A stretch of DNA of 64,000 nucleotides from an uncultured Pelagibacteraceae bacterium. GTDB lineage: Bacteria > Pseudomonadota > Alphaproteobacteria > Pelagibacterales > Pelagibacteraceae. Below, piece after piece: positions 8,359 to 17,253 of this stretch (the stretch's first letter is position 1; each line of letters begins with the position of its first letter). Under the pieces are notes generated by a model that was not told where the DNA came from, searched no databases, and worked only from the letters and a program-made list of their open reading frames with translations. The stretch is from assembly GCA_902568235.1 (NCBI GenBank), contig CACFPS010000002.1, positions 1 through 64,000 on the forward strand, written 5' to 3'. Position numbers and translations under genes: made by a program.

Positions 8359-10394
8359 GTATTTTTTCTGTTATCTACTAAACTTTTTACAACACTTGGG
8401 TCAGCTAAAGTTGTAGTATCACCCAATTGATCATGTTCATTTGCGGCAATCTTTCTTAATATCCTTCTCATAATTTTTCCAGATCTTGTTTTAGGAAGAC
8501 CTGGCGAAAATTGAATTAAGTCAGGGGTAGCAATAGGTCCTATTTGTTTTCTTACCCAAAGTTTTAAATCACGTTCTAAATCCAATGAACTTTCTTCACC
8601 CGCATTTAAAGTTACATAACAGTAGAGTCCATTTCCTTTTATATCATGAGGATATCCTACTACAGCAGCCTCAGCAACTTTTGGATGAGCCACGAACGCA
8701 CTTTCAATTTCTGCAGTTCCAAGATTATGTCCAGAAACAATTATAACATCATCAACTCTTCCTGTTATCCAGTAGTACCCATCTTTATCTCTTCTACATC
8801 CATCTCCTGTAAAATATTTTCCATCGAATTGAGAAAAATATGTATCTATAAATCTTTGATGGTCTCCATATACTGTTCTCATTTGACCTGGCCAAGATTG
8901 AGCAATACACAAATTGCCTTGAGCTTCACCTTTTAATTTTTTTCCTTTTTTATCTACAATAACTGGTTTAATTCCATAGAACGGCTTAGTAGCTGAACCG
9001 GGTTTTAAATTTATGGCACCAGTTTGAGGACTAATTAAGATTCCCCCAGTTTCAGTTTGCCACCATGTGTCAACAATCGGACATCTAGAATCCCCAACAG
9101 TTTTATAATACCATTGCCATGCTTCTGGATTTATTGGTTCGCCAACAGTACCAAGTAATTTAAGAGTTTTTCTAGAAGTTTTTTTAACTGGCTTATCACC
9201 TTCTCTCATTAAGTCTCTTATTGCTGTTGGCGCAGTATAAAAAATATTTACCTTATATTTATCAACTATTTGCCACCATCTTGATCTATCAGGATAATTT
9301 GGTACACCTTCAAACATAACAGTGGTAGCCGCATTAGATAATGGACCATAAATTATATAACTGTGACCAGTTATCCATCCTATATCTGCAGTACAAAAAT
9401 AAATATCATTTGGTTTGTAATTAAAAATATATTGGTGAGTCATTGAAGCATAAACCATGTATCCACCAGTTGTATGCAAAACACCTTTTGGTTTTCCAGT
9501 AGATCCAGATGTGTATAGAATAAAAAGAGGATCCTCTGCATTCATTTCTTCTGGTTCACATTTATTTGAAACTGTTTCAGTAAGTTCGTGATACCAAACA
9601 TCTCTCCCACTTTCTATGTTAACAAAATTTCCAGTTCTTTTAACAACAATACATTTTTTAACATTAGGACAATTAATAAGTGCTTCATCAACATTTGATT
9701 TCATGGGAATAACTTTATCACCTCTCAAACCCTCATCTTGAGTTATTATATAATCTGACTCACAGTCATTTATTCTTCCCGAAATGCTATCTGGGGAAAA
9801 ACCACCAAAAATAATTGAATGAATCGCACCTATTCTTGCACATGCTAACATTGTATATGCTAGCTCAGGAATCATAGTTAAATAAATTGTTACTCTATCT
9901 CCTTTTTTTACACCAATTTCTTTAAGAGCATTAGCAGTTTTTGAGACTTCTCTGTGTAATTCTTTGTATGAAATTTTCTTTTCAACTTTTGGATCATTTC
10001 CAACCCAAATAATTGCAGTCTTATTTTTATTCTTTTTTAAATGGCGGTCGACACAATTCGCAGAAGCATTTAAAGTTCCGTCGTAAAACCATTTTATATT
10101 AACGTCTTTCTTGCTGTATTTAACATCTTTAATTTTTGTATATGGTTTTATCCAAGTAATTCTTTTTCCTTCTTTTTTCCAAAATCCCTCATTATCTTTT
10201 ATTGATGAGTTATATTTTTTTTCATACTGAGACTTTTTTACAATGGCTTTACTGATCCACTCTTTTTTAGTTTTATAAATTAGTTCTTTTTCAACCGGCA
10301 GTTTTGATATTTTCTTTTTTGGTTTCTTCTTTGAGACTTTCCTTTTGATTTTTTTCTTAACTACTCTTTTTTTTGATTTTTTTTTCTTTGGCAT
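8355..10394 (-). CDS. acs: acetyl-CoA synthetase with a lysine-rich N-terminal extension
   Basis: AMP-forming acetate-CoA ligase, making acetyl-CoA from acetate, ATP and CoA in the cytosol. The ANL-superfamily P-loop-like motif [18 protein letters not shown], the WWQTETGG motif and the C-terminal acetylation site [12 protein letters not shown] (Lys about 640) are all intact. The enzyme aligns with E. coli Acs from about residue 33. Before that lies an extra segment, [15 protein letters not shown] onward, in which 19 of the first 30 residues are Lys or Arg. No internal methionine would remove it cleanly, and the frame is open, so it seems to be real. The neighbouring symporter suggests coupled acetate uptake and activation. 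Confidence 0.96.
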   Translation of the reverse strand: MPKKKKSKKRVVKKKIKRKVSKKKPKKKISKLPVEKELIYKTKKEWISKAIVKKSQYEKKYNSSIKDNEGFWKKEGKRITWIKPYTKIKDVKYSKKDVNIKWFYDGTLNASANCVDRHLKKNKNKTAIIWVGNDPKVEKKISYKELHREVSKTANALKEIGVKKGDRVTIYLTMIPELAYTMLACARIGAIHSIIFGGFSPDSISGRINDCESDYIITQDEGLRGDKVIPMKSNVDEALINCPNVKKCIVVKRTGNFVNIESGRDVWYHELTETVSNKCEPEEMNAEDPLFILYTSGSTGKPKGVLHTTGGYMVYASMTHQYIFNYKPNDIYFCTADIGWITGHSYIIYGPLSNAATTVMFEGVPNYPDRSRWWQIVDKYKVNIFYTAPTAIRDLMREGDKPVKKTSRKTLKLLGTVGEPINPEAWQWYYKTVGDSRCPIVDTWWQTETGGILISPQTGAINLKPGSATKPFYGIKPVIVDKKGKKLKGEAQGNLCIAQSWPGQMRTVYGDHQRFIDTYFSQFDGKYFTGDGCRRDKDGYYWITGRVDDVIIVSGHNLGTAEIESAFVAHPKVAEAAVVGYPHDIKGNGLYCYVTLNAGEESSLDLERDLKLWVRKQIGPIATPDLIQFSPGLPKTRSGKIMRRILRKIAANEHDQLGDTTTLADPSVVKSLVDNRKNT

Positions 10395-10403
10395 AAATTT
10401 TTT

Positions 10404-10826
10404 TTAGACAATACTACCCATCTTCAAAATAATTTTCCAGCTTTTAGTATCAATGGGCATTACTGATAATCTGCTCTGCCTAATTAATGGAAGATTTTTG
10501 AGATCCTTATTTTTTTTAATTTTTTCAAGCGAAACAGGAGATTTTAACTTAGTTTTAAACCTAACTTTTACTGCAACAAATTTTTTTGTTTTATCTGTTG
10601 GATCGGTAAATGCAGTTTTTATTACTTCAACAATACCGACAATTTCTTTGCCAATATTAGAGTGGTAAAAAAAACACAAATCACCATTTTTCATCTTTCG
10701 TAAATTATTTGATGCTTGATAATTTTTAACTCCATCCCAATCAGTTCCCATTCTTCCAGCTTTAATTTGTTGATCAATTGACCAAACACCAGGTTCTGAT
10801 TTAAGTAGAAAATAGGATCTTGCCAT
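10404..10826 (-). CDS. EVE domain-containing protein
   Basis: The 140-residue EVE-domain protein belongs to the fold related to PUA/YTH domains, which bind modified bases in RNA or DNA. It starts MARSYFLLKSEPGVWSID and carries WDGVKNYQASNNLRKM and GDLCFFYHSN, close to the thymocyte nuclear protein 1 (THYN1) type. Bacterial members are conserved, but their role is poorly defined. It lies 9 bases upstream of acs on the same strand and may be co-transcribed with it. No restriction or defence gene is nearby, so it is more likely a housekeeping EVE protein than a defence component (inference). Confidence 0.9.
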   Translation of the reverse strand: MARSYFLLKSEPGVWSIDQQIKAGRMGTDWDGVKNYQASNNLRKMKNGDLCFFYHSNIGKEIVGIVEVIKTAFTDPTDKTKKFVAVKVRFKTKLKSPVSLEKIKKNKDLKNLPLIRQSRLSVMPIDTKSWKIILKMGSIV

Positions 10827-10916
10827 ATTTTATAGGATAAATTTTTTTTTAAAAAAAACAATATTCTTATACACGTGAATGCAAATGCGTGATAAACTAA
10901 TCTTTACTGGAGATGT

Positions 10917-12050
10917 GTGAAAACAAGAAAAAAATTACTTAAGCAATTAGGTTTAGATAATTTACGAAAAATTGCATCAAAATCATTAAATAAGACAAAA
11001 AAATCTTTAAATAAAACTTTTCAAGATTTAAAAAAAAAAAGGGATGAAGAAATAGCTAAGAAAATTAAAAAAGAGAAAATTGAACAAAAAAAACAATTAT
11101 TAAGAGATAAAAAGCAACAACAAAAAATTGAACAGCAAAAAATAAAAGATGAACAAAAAAGATTAAAGGATTTGGAAGTTCAAAGGCAGAAAGAAGAAGA
11201 GCAAAAATTAAAAGATGAAAGAGAAAGAATAGAAGCTAAAGAAAAACTAAGATTAGAAAATGAAAAACAACAAAAAAAAAATGAAGCATATGCACAGAAA
11301 ATTGAAGTCCAGAGACTAAAGGCAGAAGAGCAAAAATTAAAAGATTTAGAAGAAAAAAAAATAAGGGAAGAAGAAATAAAATTAAAAGAAGAACAATTAA
11401 GATTGCAATACCTAGAAAGGCAAAGAGCTAGAGAAGAAAAAAAAATAAGGGAAGATGAGCAACAAAGATTAAAGGATTTGGAAGTTCAAAGGCAGAAAGA
11501 AGAAGAGCAAAAATTAAAAGATGAACAACAAAGATTAAAGGATTTGGAAGTTCAAAGGCAGAAAGAAGAAGAGCAAAAATTAAGAGAAAAAAACCACATG
11601 TTACAATATGAGGAGCAAAAATTAAAAGAAACTGCTCAAAAGTTGCAAGATTTAGAAACACAAAGAATAAAAGAAAGAGATGCTCAAATATTAGCAGAGC
11701 AAGAAGAATATAAAGAAAAAGAAAAAGAATTGAGATTAAAAGAAAAACAACAAAAAGCAGAAGAAAAAGAAAAGAGAGTAATTGAACAACGACAAAAAGC
11801 AGAAGAAAAAGAGCGAAAATTAAGAGAAGAGGAGTTTAAATTAATAGAAGAAAAAAAACAAAGAGAATTAGAAGCTAAAATTGAAGAAGAAAAAAGAATT
11901 AAAGAAGAACAAGAAAGATTAAAACAATGGGAATTAAAATTTGATGAAGAACAAGCAAAAAGAGAAGAAGAATTGATAAGAAAGTTTTATAAAGATAATG
12001 AAGATGATAAAACAGATACTAGTGAAGACGATAAAACAAATAATAATTAG
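10917..12050 (+). CDS. highly charged coiled-coil protein with internal 22-residue repeats
   Basis: Function unknown. Almost all 377 residues form one predicted coiled coil rich in Lys, Glu, Gln, Arg and Leu, with no signal peptide or membrane segment. A basic N-terminus (about 1-60) leads into repeats such as QRLKDLEVQRQKEEEQKLKD, which occurs at about residue 81 and twice more in tandem near 183 and 205. An acidic tail ends DKTDTSEDDKTNNN. The start is GTG at 10917, preceded at 4 bases by GGAG. An in-frame stop lies just upstream and no earlier ATG is possible. A structural or filament-like role is conceivable, but low-complexity composition makes homology calls unreliable. Confidence 0.7.
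   Translation: MKTRKKLLKQLGLDNLRKIASKSLNKTKKSLNKTFQDLKKKRDEEIAKKIKKEKIEQKKQLLRDKKQQQKIEQQKIKDEQKRLKDLEVQRQKEEEQKLKDERERIEAKEKLRLENEKQQKKNEAYAQKIEVQRLKAEEQKLKDLEEKKIREEEIKLKEEQLRLQYLERQRAREEKKIREDEQQRLKDLEVQRQKEEEQKLKDEQQRLKDLEVQRQKEEEQKLREKNHMLQYEEQKLKETAQKLQDLETQRIKERDAQILAEQEEYKEKEKELRLKEKQQKAEEKEKRVIEQRQKAEEKERKLREEEFKLIEEKKQRELEAKIEEEKRIKEEQERLKQWELKFDEEQAKREEELIRKFYKDNEDDKTDTSEDDKTNNN
11467..11598 (+). repeat. 66-bp tandem direct repeat inside the coiled-coil gene
   Basis: The 66-base unit starting gattaaaggatttggaagtt occurs at 11467 and again at 11533. A third copy of about 59 identical bases lies at 11161-11219. The unit is exactly 22 codons, so copy-number change keeps the frame. 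Near-perfect identity at the DNA level, including synonymous sites, implies recent duplication. Confidence 0.85.
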
Positions 12051-12155
12051 CTTTAATCAACATTTTTAATTGTAAAGATAAGATAAAGGTTAGTGGGAGT
12101 CGGTAGAGTCTTATCGATGTACTACAAGCTTTGGTTTTAATAACCAATATTGCAT
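12051..12155. other. intergenic region with inverted repeats, possible terminator or small RNA
   Basis: This 105-base gap between the coiled-coil gene and the tiny convergent ORF is less A/T-rich than its flanks. It contains an inverted repeat GATAAGA (12077-12083) / TCTTATC (12109-12115) around a G-rich stretch, then a 6-bp hairpin TTGGTT-TTAAT-AACCAA (12131-12147). A T-rich run starting at 12160 lies 12 bases after the hairpin. It could terminate the plus-strand gene or be part of a small RNA. I see no open reading frame in it. Confidence 0.4.
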
Positions 12156-12272
12156 CTAATTTTTTTTCTTTTTTTTTTCTTTTTTAAGTTTTCTCTTTTC
12201 TTTTAAAGAAAGTTTTGCTTTTTTCATTACACTAGAATCCTTAAATGATTTTCCGCTATATCTTTTTGACAT
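12156..12272 (-). CDS. 38-residue lysine-rich small protein after tsaD
   Basis: Too short for the ORF track. The ATG follows the tsaD stop codon directly (TAAATG), which implies translational coupling. The protein starts MSKRYSGKSFKDSSVMKK and ends in a run KEKKKKKN; 19 of 38 residues are Lys or Arg. The first half (KRYSGKSFKDSSVM) is not low complexity, and the nucleotide sequence keeps codon-like variation there. Function unknown; nucleic-acid or ribosome binding is only a guess from charge. It could be a chance ORF in a poly-T tract, but the coupling and the non-repetitive N-terminus argue for a real gene. Confidence 0.5.
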   Translation of the reverse strand: MSKRYSGKSFKDSSVMKKAKLSLKEKRKLKKEKKKKKN

Positions 12273-13346
12273 TTATAATTTTACTCCAGCACCTTTTAAA
12301 AATTTTGCATCTACATCTAATGATAGTCTAGGATTAGCTGATAAATCTAAACTATCAAATTGCTTTATTTTATATTTCTCTAAGCCCACCATTGCAATCA
12401 TAGCTGCATTATCACCACATAATTTTAAATCAGGAAAAATTGTTTGAAAATTATTTTGATTACTAACTTCTATAAGTTTTTTTCTTATTCCTTCATTTGC
12501 AGCAACACCTCCTGCAACAACAAATTTTTTTTCATCTTGTAAATTAAATTTATTAAATTCCTCAAAAGCTTTTTTTGTCTTTATAAATAAAATATCCTCA
12601 ATTGTTTTTTGAAATGAAGCAGCTAGATCAAATTTCTCTTGATCAGATTTAATTTTTTTTGTTATCCTTAAAATTGCAGTTTTAAGACCTGCAAAAGAAA
12701 GATTACACCCACCTTTATTTATTATTGGTTTTGGAAGTTCATATTTATTTGGATTACCTTTTTGAGCGAACTTTTCTAATTTTGGACCACCTGGAAATTC
12801 AATTCCTAAAAGTTTTGCGGTTTTATCAAAAGCTTCTCCCAATGCATCATCAATTGTAGTGCCAAGTCTTTTATAATTACCAAGACCGTTAACGCTTAAA
12901 TACTGGCTATGTCCTCCAGAAATTAATAGAAGCAAATAAGGATAATCGAGTTTTGAGTGTAATTTTGGACTTAAAGCATGCCCTTCTAGATGGTTTACTC
13001 CTATGAATGGAATGTTTAATGACATAGCCATTGCTTTTCCAAAGTTTAAACCAACTGTTAAACAAACTATTAATCCTGGTCCAGCGGTTGCTGCAATAGC
13101 AGAAACTTTATCTAAATTGACTCTGCTTTCTCTAATTGCTTCTTTGGCAATTAAATCAATTTTTTCTATATGAGATCGAGCAGCCAATTCAGGAACCACT
13201 CCACCAAACTCTTTATGAACATCAAATTGACTTGAAATAACATTAGACAAAATTTTAGGTATACCAGTTTGATCATCTTGAATTAGTGATACTGCGGTTT
13301 CGTCACAACTTGTCTCAATGCCTAATATTATTGGTTTTTCTGCCAT
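12273..13346 (-). CDS. tsaD: tRNA N6-threonylcarbamoyladenosine transferase subunit TsaD
   Basis: ASKHA-fold enzyme that transfers the threonylcarbamoyl group to A37 of ANN-decoding tRNAs, working with TsaB and TsaE. It starts with ILGIETSCDETAVSLI, carries the metal-binding HLEGH motif near residue 118, the LLISGGHSQ segment and the C-terminal CGDNAAMIAMVG. At 357 residues it is full length. It is transcribed divergently from hemC with 58 bases between starts, an arrangement common in Alphaproteobacteria. The tiny lysine-rich ORF follows directly. Confidence 0.97.
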   Translation of the reverse strand: MAEKPIILGIETSCDETAVSLIQDDQTGIPKILSNVISSQFDVHKEFGGVVPELAARSHIEKIDLIAKEAIRESRVNLDKVSAIAATAGPGLIVCLTVGLNFGKAMAMSLNIPFIGVNHLEGHALSPKLHSKLDYPYLLLLISGGHSQYLSVNGLGNYKRLGTTIDDALGEAFDKTAKLLGIEFPGGPKLEKFAQKGNPNKYELPKPIINKGGCNLSFAGLKTAILRITKKIKSDQEKFDLAASFQKTIEDILFIKTKKAFEEFNKFNLQDEKKFVVAGGVAANEGIRKKLIEVSNQNNFQTIFPDLKLCGDNAAMIAMVGLEKYKIKQFDSLDLSANPRLSLDVDAKFLKGAGVKL

Positions 13347-13404
13347 AAAAAATTTTTTCTTATTAATACAATTAAACTATAAGATTGTAATAAAAATAAG
13401 ATTT

Positions 13405-14316
13405 ATGAAAAGAGATAAAATCATTATTGGCTCTAGAGGCAGCAAGTTAGCTTTGATTTATACGGAGAAAGTGAAATTTGAGTTAGAAAAAGAGTTTTCT
13501 AAAAAAATTGAAATAAAAAAAATTGCAACTACCGGAGATGAAAATCAAAAAGATAGATTATCAAATTTAGGTGGCAAAGGATTATTCTCAAAAAAAATTG
13601 AAAATGAACTAATTAATAATGAAATTGATATTGCCGTTCATGCATTAAAAGATATGCCCTCGATAGAGACAGAAGGATTGGTTACAAATTTTTTTTTAAA
13701 AAGAAATTCAGCAAATGAAATTTTAATTAGTAAAGGAAATGTCAAATTTGAAGATTTAAGACCCAATTCAGTTATCGGAACATCATCCTATAGAAGAGAG
13801 TTTCAACTTAAACAAAAAAGAACAGATTTAAATTATAATTTAATAAGGGGAAATGTAGATACAAGAATTAAAAAATTAGAAAATGGTGAATATGATGCAA
13901 TTCTTTTATCTAAGGCTGGAATAGATGCTTTGGGCTTTAATGAAAAAATATCACAAGAGTTTAGTGTGGATGAATTAATACCTTGTGCTGGTCAAGGAAT
14001 AATAGCTATACAGTGCAGAGCAAATGATAATGAAATGAAAGATTTATTAGAAAAAATTAACAATGAAGATTCTAGAATTTTAGCAAATGCAGAAAGGGAA
14101 GTATTAAAAATTCTTGAAGGAGATTGCGATACTGCAGTTGGTGTTTATGCTAAAATTAAAAATCAAAAAATAAATTTAAAAACCGAACTTTTTTCAGTAG
14201 ATGGAAATGAAAGATACTTTATAAACGAAAGTGACGAAAAAAAATCATATTTAAGTTTGAGTAAAAATATTGGAGAAGAATTAAAATTAAAATCTAAAGG
14301 ATCTTATAAAAGATAA
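13405..14316 (+). CDS. hemC: hydroxymethylbilane synthase (porphobilinogen deaminase)
   Basis: Polymerises four porphobilinogens into hydroxymethylbilane for haem synthesis. I start at the ATG at 13405 (MKRDKIIIGSRGSKLAL), giving 303 residues. The 29 extra residues of the ORF track overlap the divergent tsaD start and do not look conserved. The substrate-binding segment ALKDMPS, the RRE/RG motifs and the cofactor-attachment cysteine in LEGDCDTAVG (about residue 240) are present. The hemC stop overlaps the hemD start by one base, so the two are coupled. Confidence 0.95.
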   Translation: MKRDKIIIGSRGSKLALIYTEKVKFELEKEFSKKIEIKKIATTGDENQKDRLSNLGGKGLFSKKIENELINNEIDIAVHALKDMPSIETEGLVTNFFLKRNSANEILISKGNVKFEDLRPNSVIGTSSYRREFQLKQKRTDLNYNLIRGNVDTRIKKLENGEYDAILLSKAGIDALGFNEKISQEFSVDELIPCAGQGIIAIQCRANDNEMKDLLEKINNEDSRILANAEREVLKILEGDCDTAVGVYAKIKNQKINLKTELFSVDGNERYFINESDEKKSYLSLSKNIGEELKLKSKGSYKR

Positions 14317-15014
14317 TGCATATTTTATTAACAAGACCATTAGAAGATAGTAAAGAATTGATATTAAGATTTACCTCATTGGGTCACAAAGTATCTCATC
14401 TTCCAGTAATTAATGTTCAACCAGTTCAATACAGTGAGCCTGACTATAATCAGTTCAAGGGAATTATTTTTACAAGCGCAAATGCTATAAAAAATTTGAA
14501 TATTTCTAAAATAAATAAAAATATTAAATGCTTTTGTGTTGGATCTGTAACAGAAAAATTTGCAAAGAAACTTGGTTTTCAAAATATTTATTGTGCTGAG
14601 GGCAATGTGAATAATTTAAAAGAAATTATTTTGCAAAATTTTGATAGAAAAATTGGTTCTCTTATTTATATTAGTGGTGAATTTGTTTCTTATAATCTTG
14701 ATAAAGATTTAACTTCAGAGGGTTATTCAGTAACAAGATTAATCAATTATACTATTATACCGATTGAAGAACTCAGAGAGGAATTTATTAAAAATTTAAA
14801 GTCATTTATTCCTGATATTGTTTTTATCTATTCAGAAAATAGTGCTAAAAATTTTCTAAATGTTTTAAAAAAATATAATTTACAGAATGAATGGATGGAG
14901 ACGAACTTAATGTGCCTAGGAGAGCGTGCATCTTCAGCATTAAATGAGATTAAATGGAAAAAAATCTTCCTATTTAACCCTGGTGAAGAAGAGTTTTTGC
15001 TATATAAAATTTGA
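14316..15014 (+). CDS. hemD: uroporphyrinogen-III synthase
   Basis: Closes and isomerises hydroxymethylbilane to uroporphyrinogen III. The sequence is divergent, as usual for HemD. It starts MHILLTRPLEDSKELILRF and shows the family's two-lobed pattern with FTSANAIKN near 50 and IYSENSAKNFL near 170. The 232-residue length fits. The call is strengthened by one-base overlap with hemC. An mscS-type gene follows within 3 bases and may share the transcript. Confidence 0.9.
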   Translation: MHILLTRPLEDSKELILRFTSLGHKVSHLPVINVQPVQYSEPDYNQFKGIIFTSANAIKNLNISKINKNIKCFCVGSVTEKFAKKLGFQNIYCAEGNVNNLKEIILQNFDRKIGSLIYISGEFVSYNLDKDLTSEGYSVTRLINYTIIPIEELREEFIKNLKSFIPDIVFIYSENSAKNFLNVLKKYNLQNEWMETNLMCLGERASSALNEIKWKKIFLFNPGEEEFLLYKI

Positions 15015-15016
15015 AA

Positions 15017-16102
15017 ATGGAAGTTTTAAAAAATTTTAAAGATTTATTTTTATCTGTCTGGACGAAGGGAATTATGGGAGTTGATTTCTTTCAAATTATC
15101 ATTGGTCTTGCAATTTTTTTTATATTTTTAGTATTTAGAGGATTGATCAGTAAATTAATAATTAAAAAATTAGAATTAATATCAAAAAGAACAACAAACA
15201 AGCTAGATGATACATTTGTAAAATCAATGGTTGGGCCTACAAGATTTTTTCCGATTGTTCTTGGGGTATTTTTTGCAAGTTATTATATGTCTTTTTCGGA
15301 TGAAATGAGATCATTTGTAGACAATATAAATAGAACTTTAATTACAATATTAATTTTTTGGATTATTCATCAAATTATCGAGCCGGTCTCATATGTATTA
15401 AGTGGTTTAGACAAAATTTTAACTAGGGAGTTAATTGGATGGATTATAAAATCTTTAAAAGTTTTAATTTTTATTTTAGGAGTTGCGGCAGTACTTGAAT
15501 TATGGGGAATAAAAATAGGACCTATTATAGCTGGACTTGGACTATTTGGTGTAGCTGTTGCATTAGGAGCTCAAGACTTATTTAAGAATTTAATTTCAGG
15601 AATTTTGGTTTTGGTTGAAAAAAGATTTAAAATTGGAGATTGGATTTTGGTAGAGGGCATAATTGAAGGCATTGTTGAAAAAATAGGATTTAGATCTACT
15701 GTGATTAGAAAGTTTGATAAATCAATTGCCATAATTCCAAATTTTCAGTTTGCAGAAAATGCTGTAATTAATGTTAGTCAAACTACAAATTGGATAATTA
15801 GTTGGGTAATTAATTTGCAGTATGACACAACTGTTGAACAACTTAAAATTATCAGAAATGAAATTGAGGATTACATAATAAAAAATGAAGATTACAAACC
15901 TGAACTTGGGTATGCAGTTAGAGTGGATAAATTTTCTGATAGTTCCATTGATATGTACATTCGTTGTTTTACCAAAACCGATGACTGGGATGAATGGTTA
16001 GCAGTAAAAGAAAGACTTGCAATATCAATAAAACAAATTGTAGAAAAAAATAAAGCATCATTTGCATTTCCTAGCCAATCTATTTATGTTGAAAAAAAAT
16101 GA
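15017..16102 (+). CDS. MscS-type mechanosensitive ion channel
   Basis: Inner-membrane small-conductance channel family, 361 residues from the ATG at 15017. The track's TTG at 15011 overlaps the hemD stop and is less likely. Four hydrophobic segments lie at about 20-40, 72-92, 100-125 and 140-165. The MscS pore-lining helix follows with the Gly/Ala-rich GPIIAGLGLFGVAVALGAQD (about 168-187), then the beta domain starting KNLISGILVLVEKRFKIGDW. Such channels release solutes on hypo-osmotic shock. The stop overlaps the start of the YggT gene by 4 bases. Confidence 0.92.
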   Translation: MEVLKNFKDLFLSVWTKGIMGVDFFQIIIGLAIFFIFLVFRGLISKLIIKKLELISKRTTNKLDDTFVKSMVGPTRFFPIVLGVFFASYYMSFSDEMRSFVDNINRTLITILIFWIIHQIIEPVSYVLSGLDKILTRELIGWIIKSLKVLIFILGVAAVLELWGIKIGPIIAGLGLFGVAVALGAQDLFKNLISGILVLVEKRFKIGDWILVEGIIEGIVEKIGFRSTVIRKFDKSIAIIPNFQFAENAVINVSQTTNWIISWVINLQYDTTVEQLKIIRNEIEDYIIKNEDYKPELGYAVRVDKFSDSSIDMYIRCFTKTDDWDEWLAVKERLAISIKQIVEKNKASFAFPSQSIYVEKK

Positions 16103-16389
16103 TTGCAATTTTTTACTTAGCTCTTCAAATTCTTAAACTTTATTCATACGTTGTTATAGCAAATGTAGTGATTAGTTGGTTAATTGCCTTTAATATTTTG
16201 AATACATCAAATAGGTTTGTTTATTCAATTTTAGAATTTACCTACAAACTAACCGATCCAATTCTTAATAAAATTAGAGGATTTATACCTAATTTAGGAG
16301 CTTTTGACATATCGCCTATAATTCTTCTTTTATTGATCTGGTTTGTAGAAATGTGTATGAAGCTCTACGTGGCACCATTAATTTTTTAA
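16099..16389 (+). CDS. YggT family membrane protein
   Basis: The 96-residue protein has two hydrophobic regions joined by the signature YKLTDPILNKIRGFIPNLGA (about 50-69) followed by DISPIILLLLIWF, diagnostic of YggT. The family is linked to osmotic tolerance and cell-shape or division functions, without a defined biochemical role. It overlaps the MscS gene by 4 bases (ATGA), so both envelope proteins are probably made together. folD begins 5 bases after its stop. Confidence 0.93.
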   Translation: MIAIFYLALQILKLYSYVVIANVVISWLIAFNILNTSNRFVYSILEFTYKLTDPILNKIRGFIPNLGAFDISPIILLLLIWFVEMCMKLYVAPLIF

Positions 16390-16394
16390 TTATC

Positions 16395-17243
16395 ATGATA
16401 CTAATTGACGGAAAAAAAATTGCAGCAGAACTTAGAGAGGAGTTGAAGCAAGAAGTATCGGAATTAAAATCAAAATATAATAAAGTTCCAGGTCTTACAG
16501 TAATATTAATAGGAGATCTTGCTCCTAGTCAAATTTATGTTCGAAATAAAGAAAAGTCCGCAATTGAAGTAGGTTTAAAATCAGAAGTGATTAAGTATAC
16601 AGAATCTATAGAAGAAAAAACTGTTTTAAATAAAATCAATGAATTAAACAACGACGATACAGTTTCAGGCATTTTAGTACAATTACCACTTCCAAAACAC
16701 ATTGATAAGCAAAAGGTTATTGAAGCAATTTTACCTAGTAAGGATGTCGATGGATTTCATCCTATGAATGTTGGCAATCTTTCATCAGGCTACGAAAGTT
16801 CAGTTCCTTGTACACCTCTAGGATGTTATTTATTAATAAAAAAAATTGAACCAAATTTAAGTGGAAAAAAAGCTGTAATAGTTGGTAGATCAAATCTTAA
16901 TGGAAAGCCGATGACTCAATTATTATTAAAAGAAAATTGCACTGTTACAATAACTCATTCAAAAACAAAAGACCTCAAAGAAGAATGTCTAAAGGGCGAT
17001 ATTATTGTTGCTGCGGTTGGTATGCCAGAACTTGTAAAAGGTGATTGGGTTAAAAAAGATGCAATTGTAATTGATGTTGGTATTAACAAAATAGATAAAG
17101 GAATTGTTGGAGATGTTGCATTTGATGAAGTTTCTAAAGTTGCAAAAGCTTTAACACCTGTTCCAGGTGGCGTTGGACCTATGACAATCGCATGTTTATT
17201 GAAAAATACAATTGAGTGTTTTAAAAGATCTCAAAAAAATTAA
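16395..17243 (+). CDS. folD: methylenetetrahydrofolate dehydrogenase / methenyltetrahydrofolate cyclohydrolase
   Basis: Bifunctional cytosolic enzyme of one-carbon folate metabolism, converting 5,10-methylene-THF to 10-formyl-THF. I start at ATG 16395 (MILIDGKKIAAEL), giving 282 residues; the track start lies inside the yggT gene. Conserved motifs: YVRNKEKSA, GILVQLPLPKH, KDVDGFHP, VGRSNLNGKPM and PVPGGVGPMT. Its product feeds the two formyl-transfer steps of purine synthesis, including PurH in this window. Confidence 0.96.
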   Translation: MILIDGKKIAAELREELKQEVSELKSKYNKVPGLTVILIGDLAPSQIYVRNKEKSAIEVGLKSEVIKYTESIEEKTVLNKINELNNDDTVSGILVQLPLPKHIDKQKVIEAILPSKDVDGFHPMNVGNLSSGYESSVPCTPLGCYLLIKKIEPNLSGKKAVIVGRSNLNGKPMTQLLLKENCTVTITHSKTKDLKEECLKGDIIVAAVGMPELVKGDWVKKDAIVIDVGINKIDKGIVGDVAFDEVSKVAKALTPVPGGVGPMTIACLLKNTIECFKRSQKN

Positions 17244-17253
17244 TTATATAAAA

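Noticed and set aside
10860-10916. Possible hairpin CACG...CGTG upstream of the coiled-coil gene
   Set aside because: Only four base pairs with a long loop; not distinguishable from chance.
11428-11661. Minus-strand ORF inside the coiled-coil gene
   Set aside because: It is a Leu/Phe-rich shadow produced by the Lys/Glu repeats on the plus strand.
13318-13404. N-terminal extension of hemC
   Set aside because: It overlaps the divergent tsaD start, and HemC proteins begin near MKRDKIIIGSRGSKLAL.
16353-16394. N-terminal extension of folD
   Set aside because: It lies within yggT and lacks FolD similarity; ATG 16395 gives the normal N-terminus.
17212-17253. TTG start of the MBL-fold hydrolase
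   Set aside because: It overlaps folD and would put polar residues before a good signal peptide; GTG 17254 is better.
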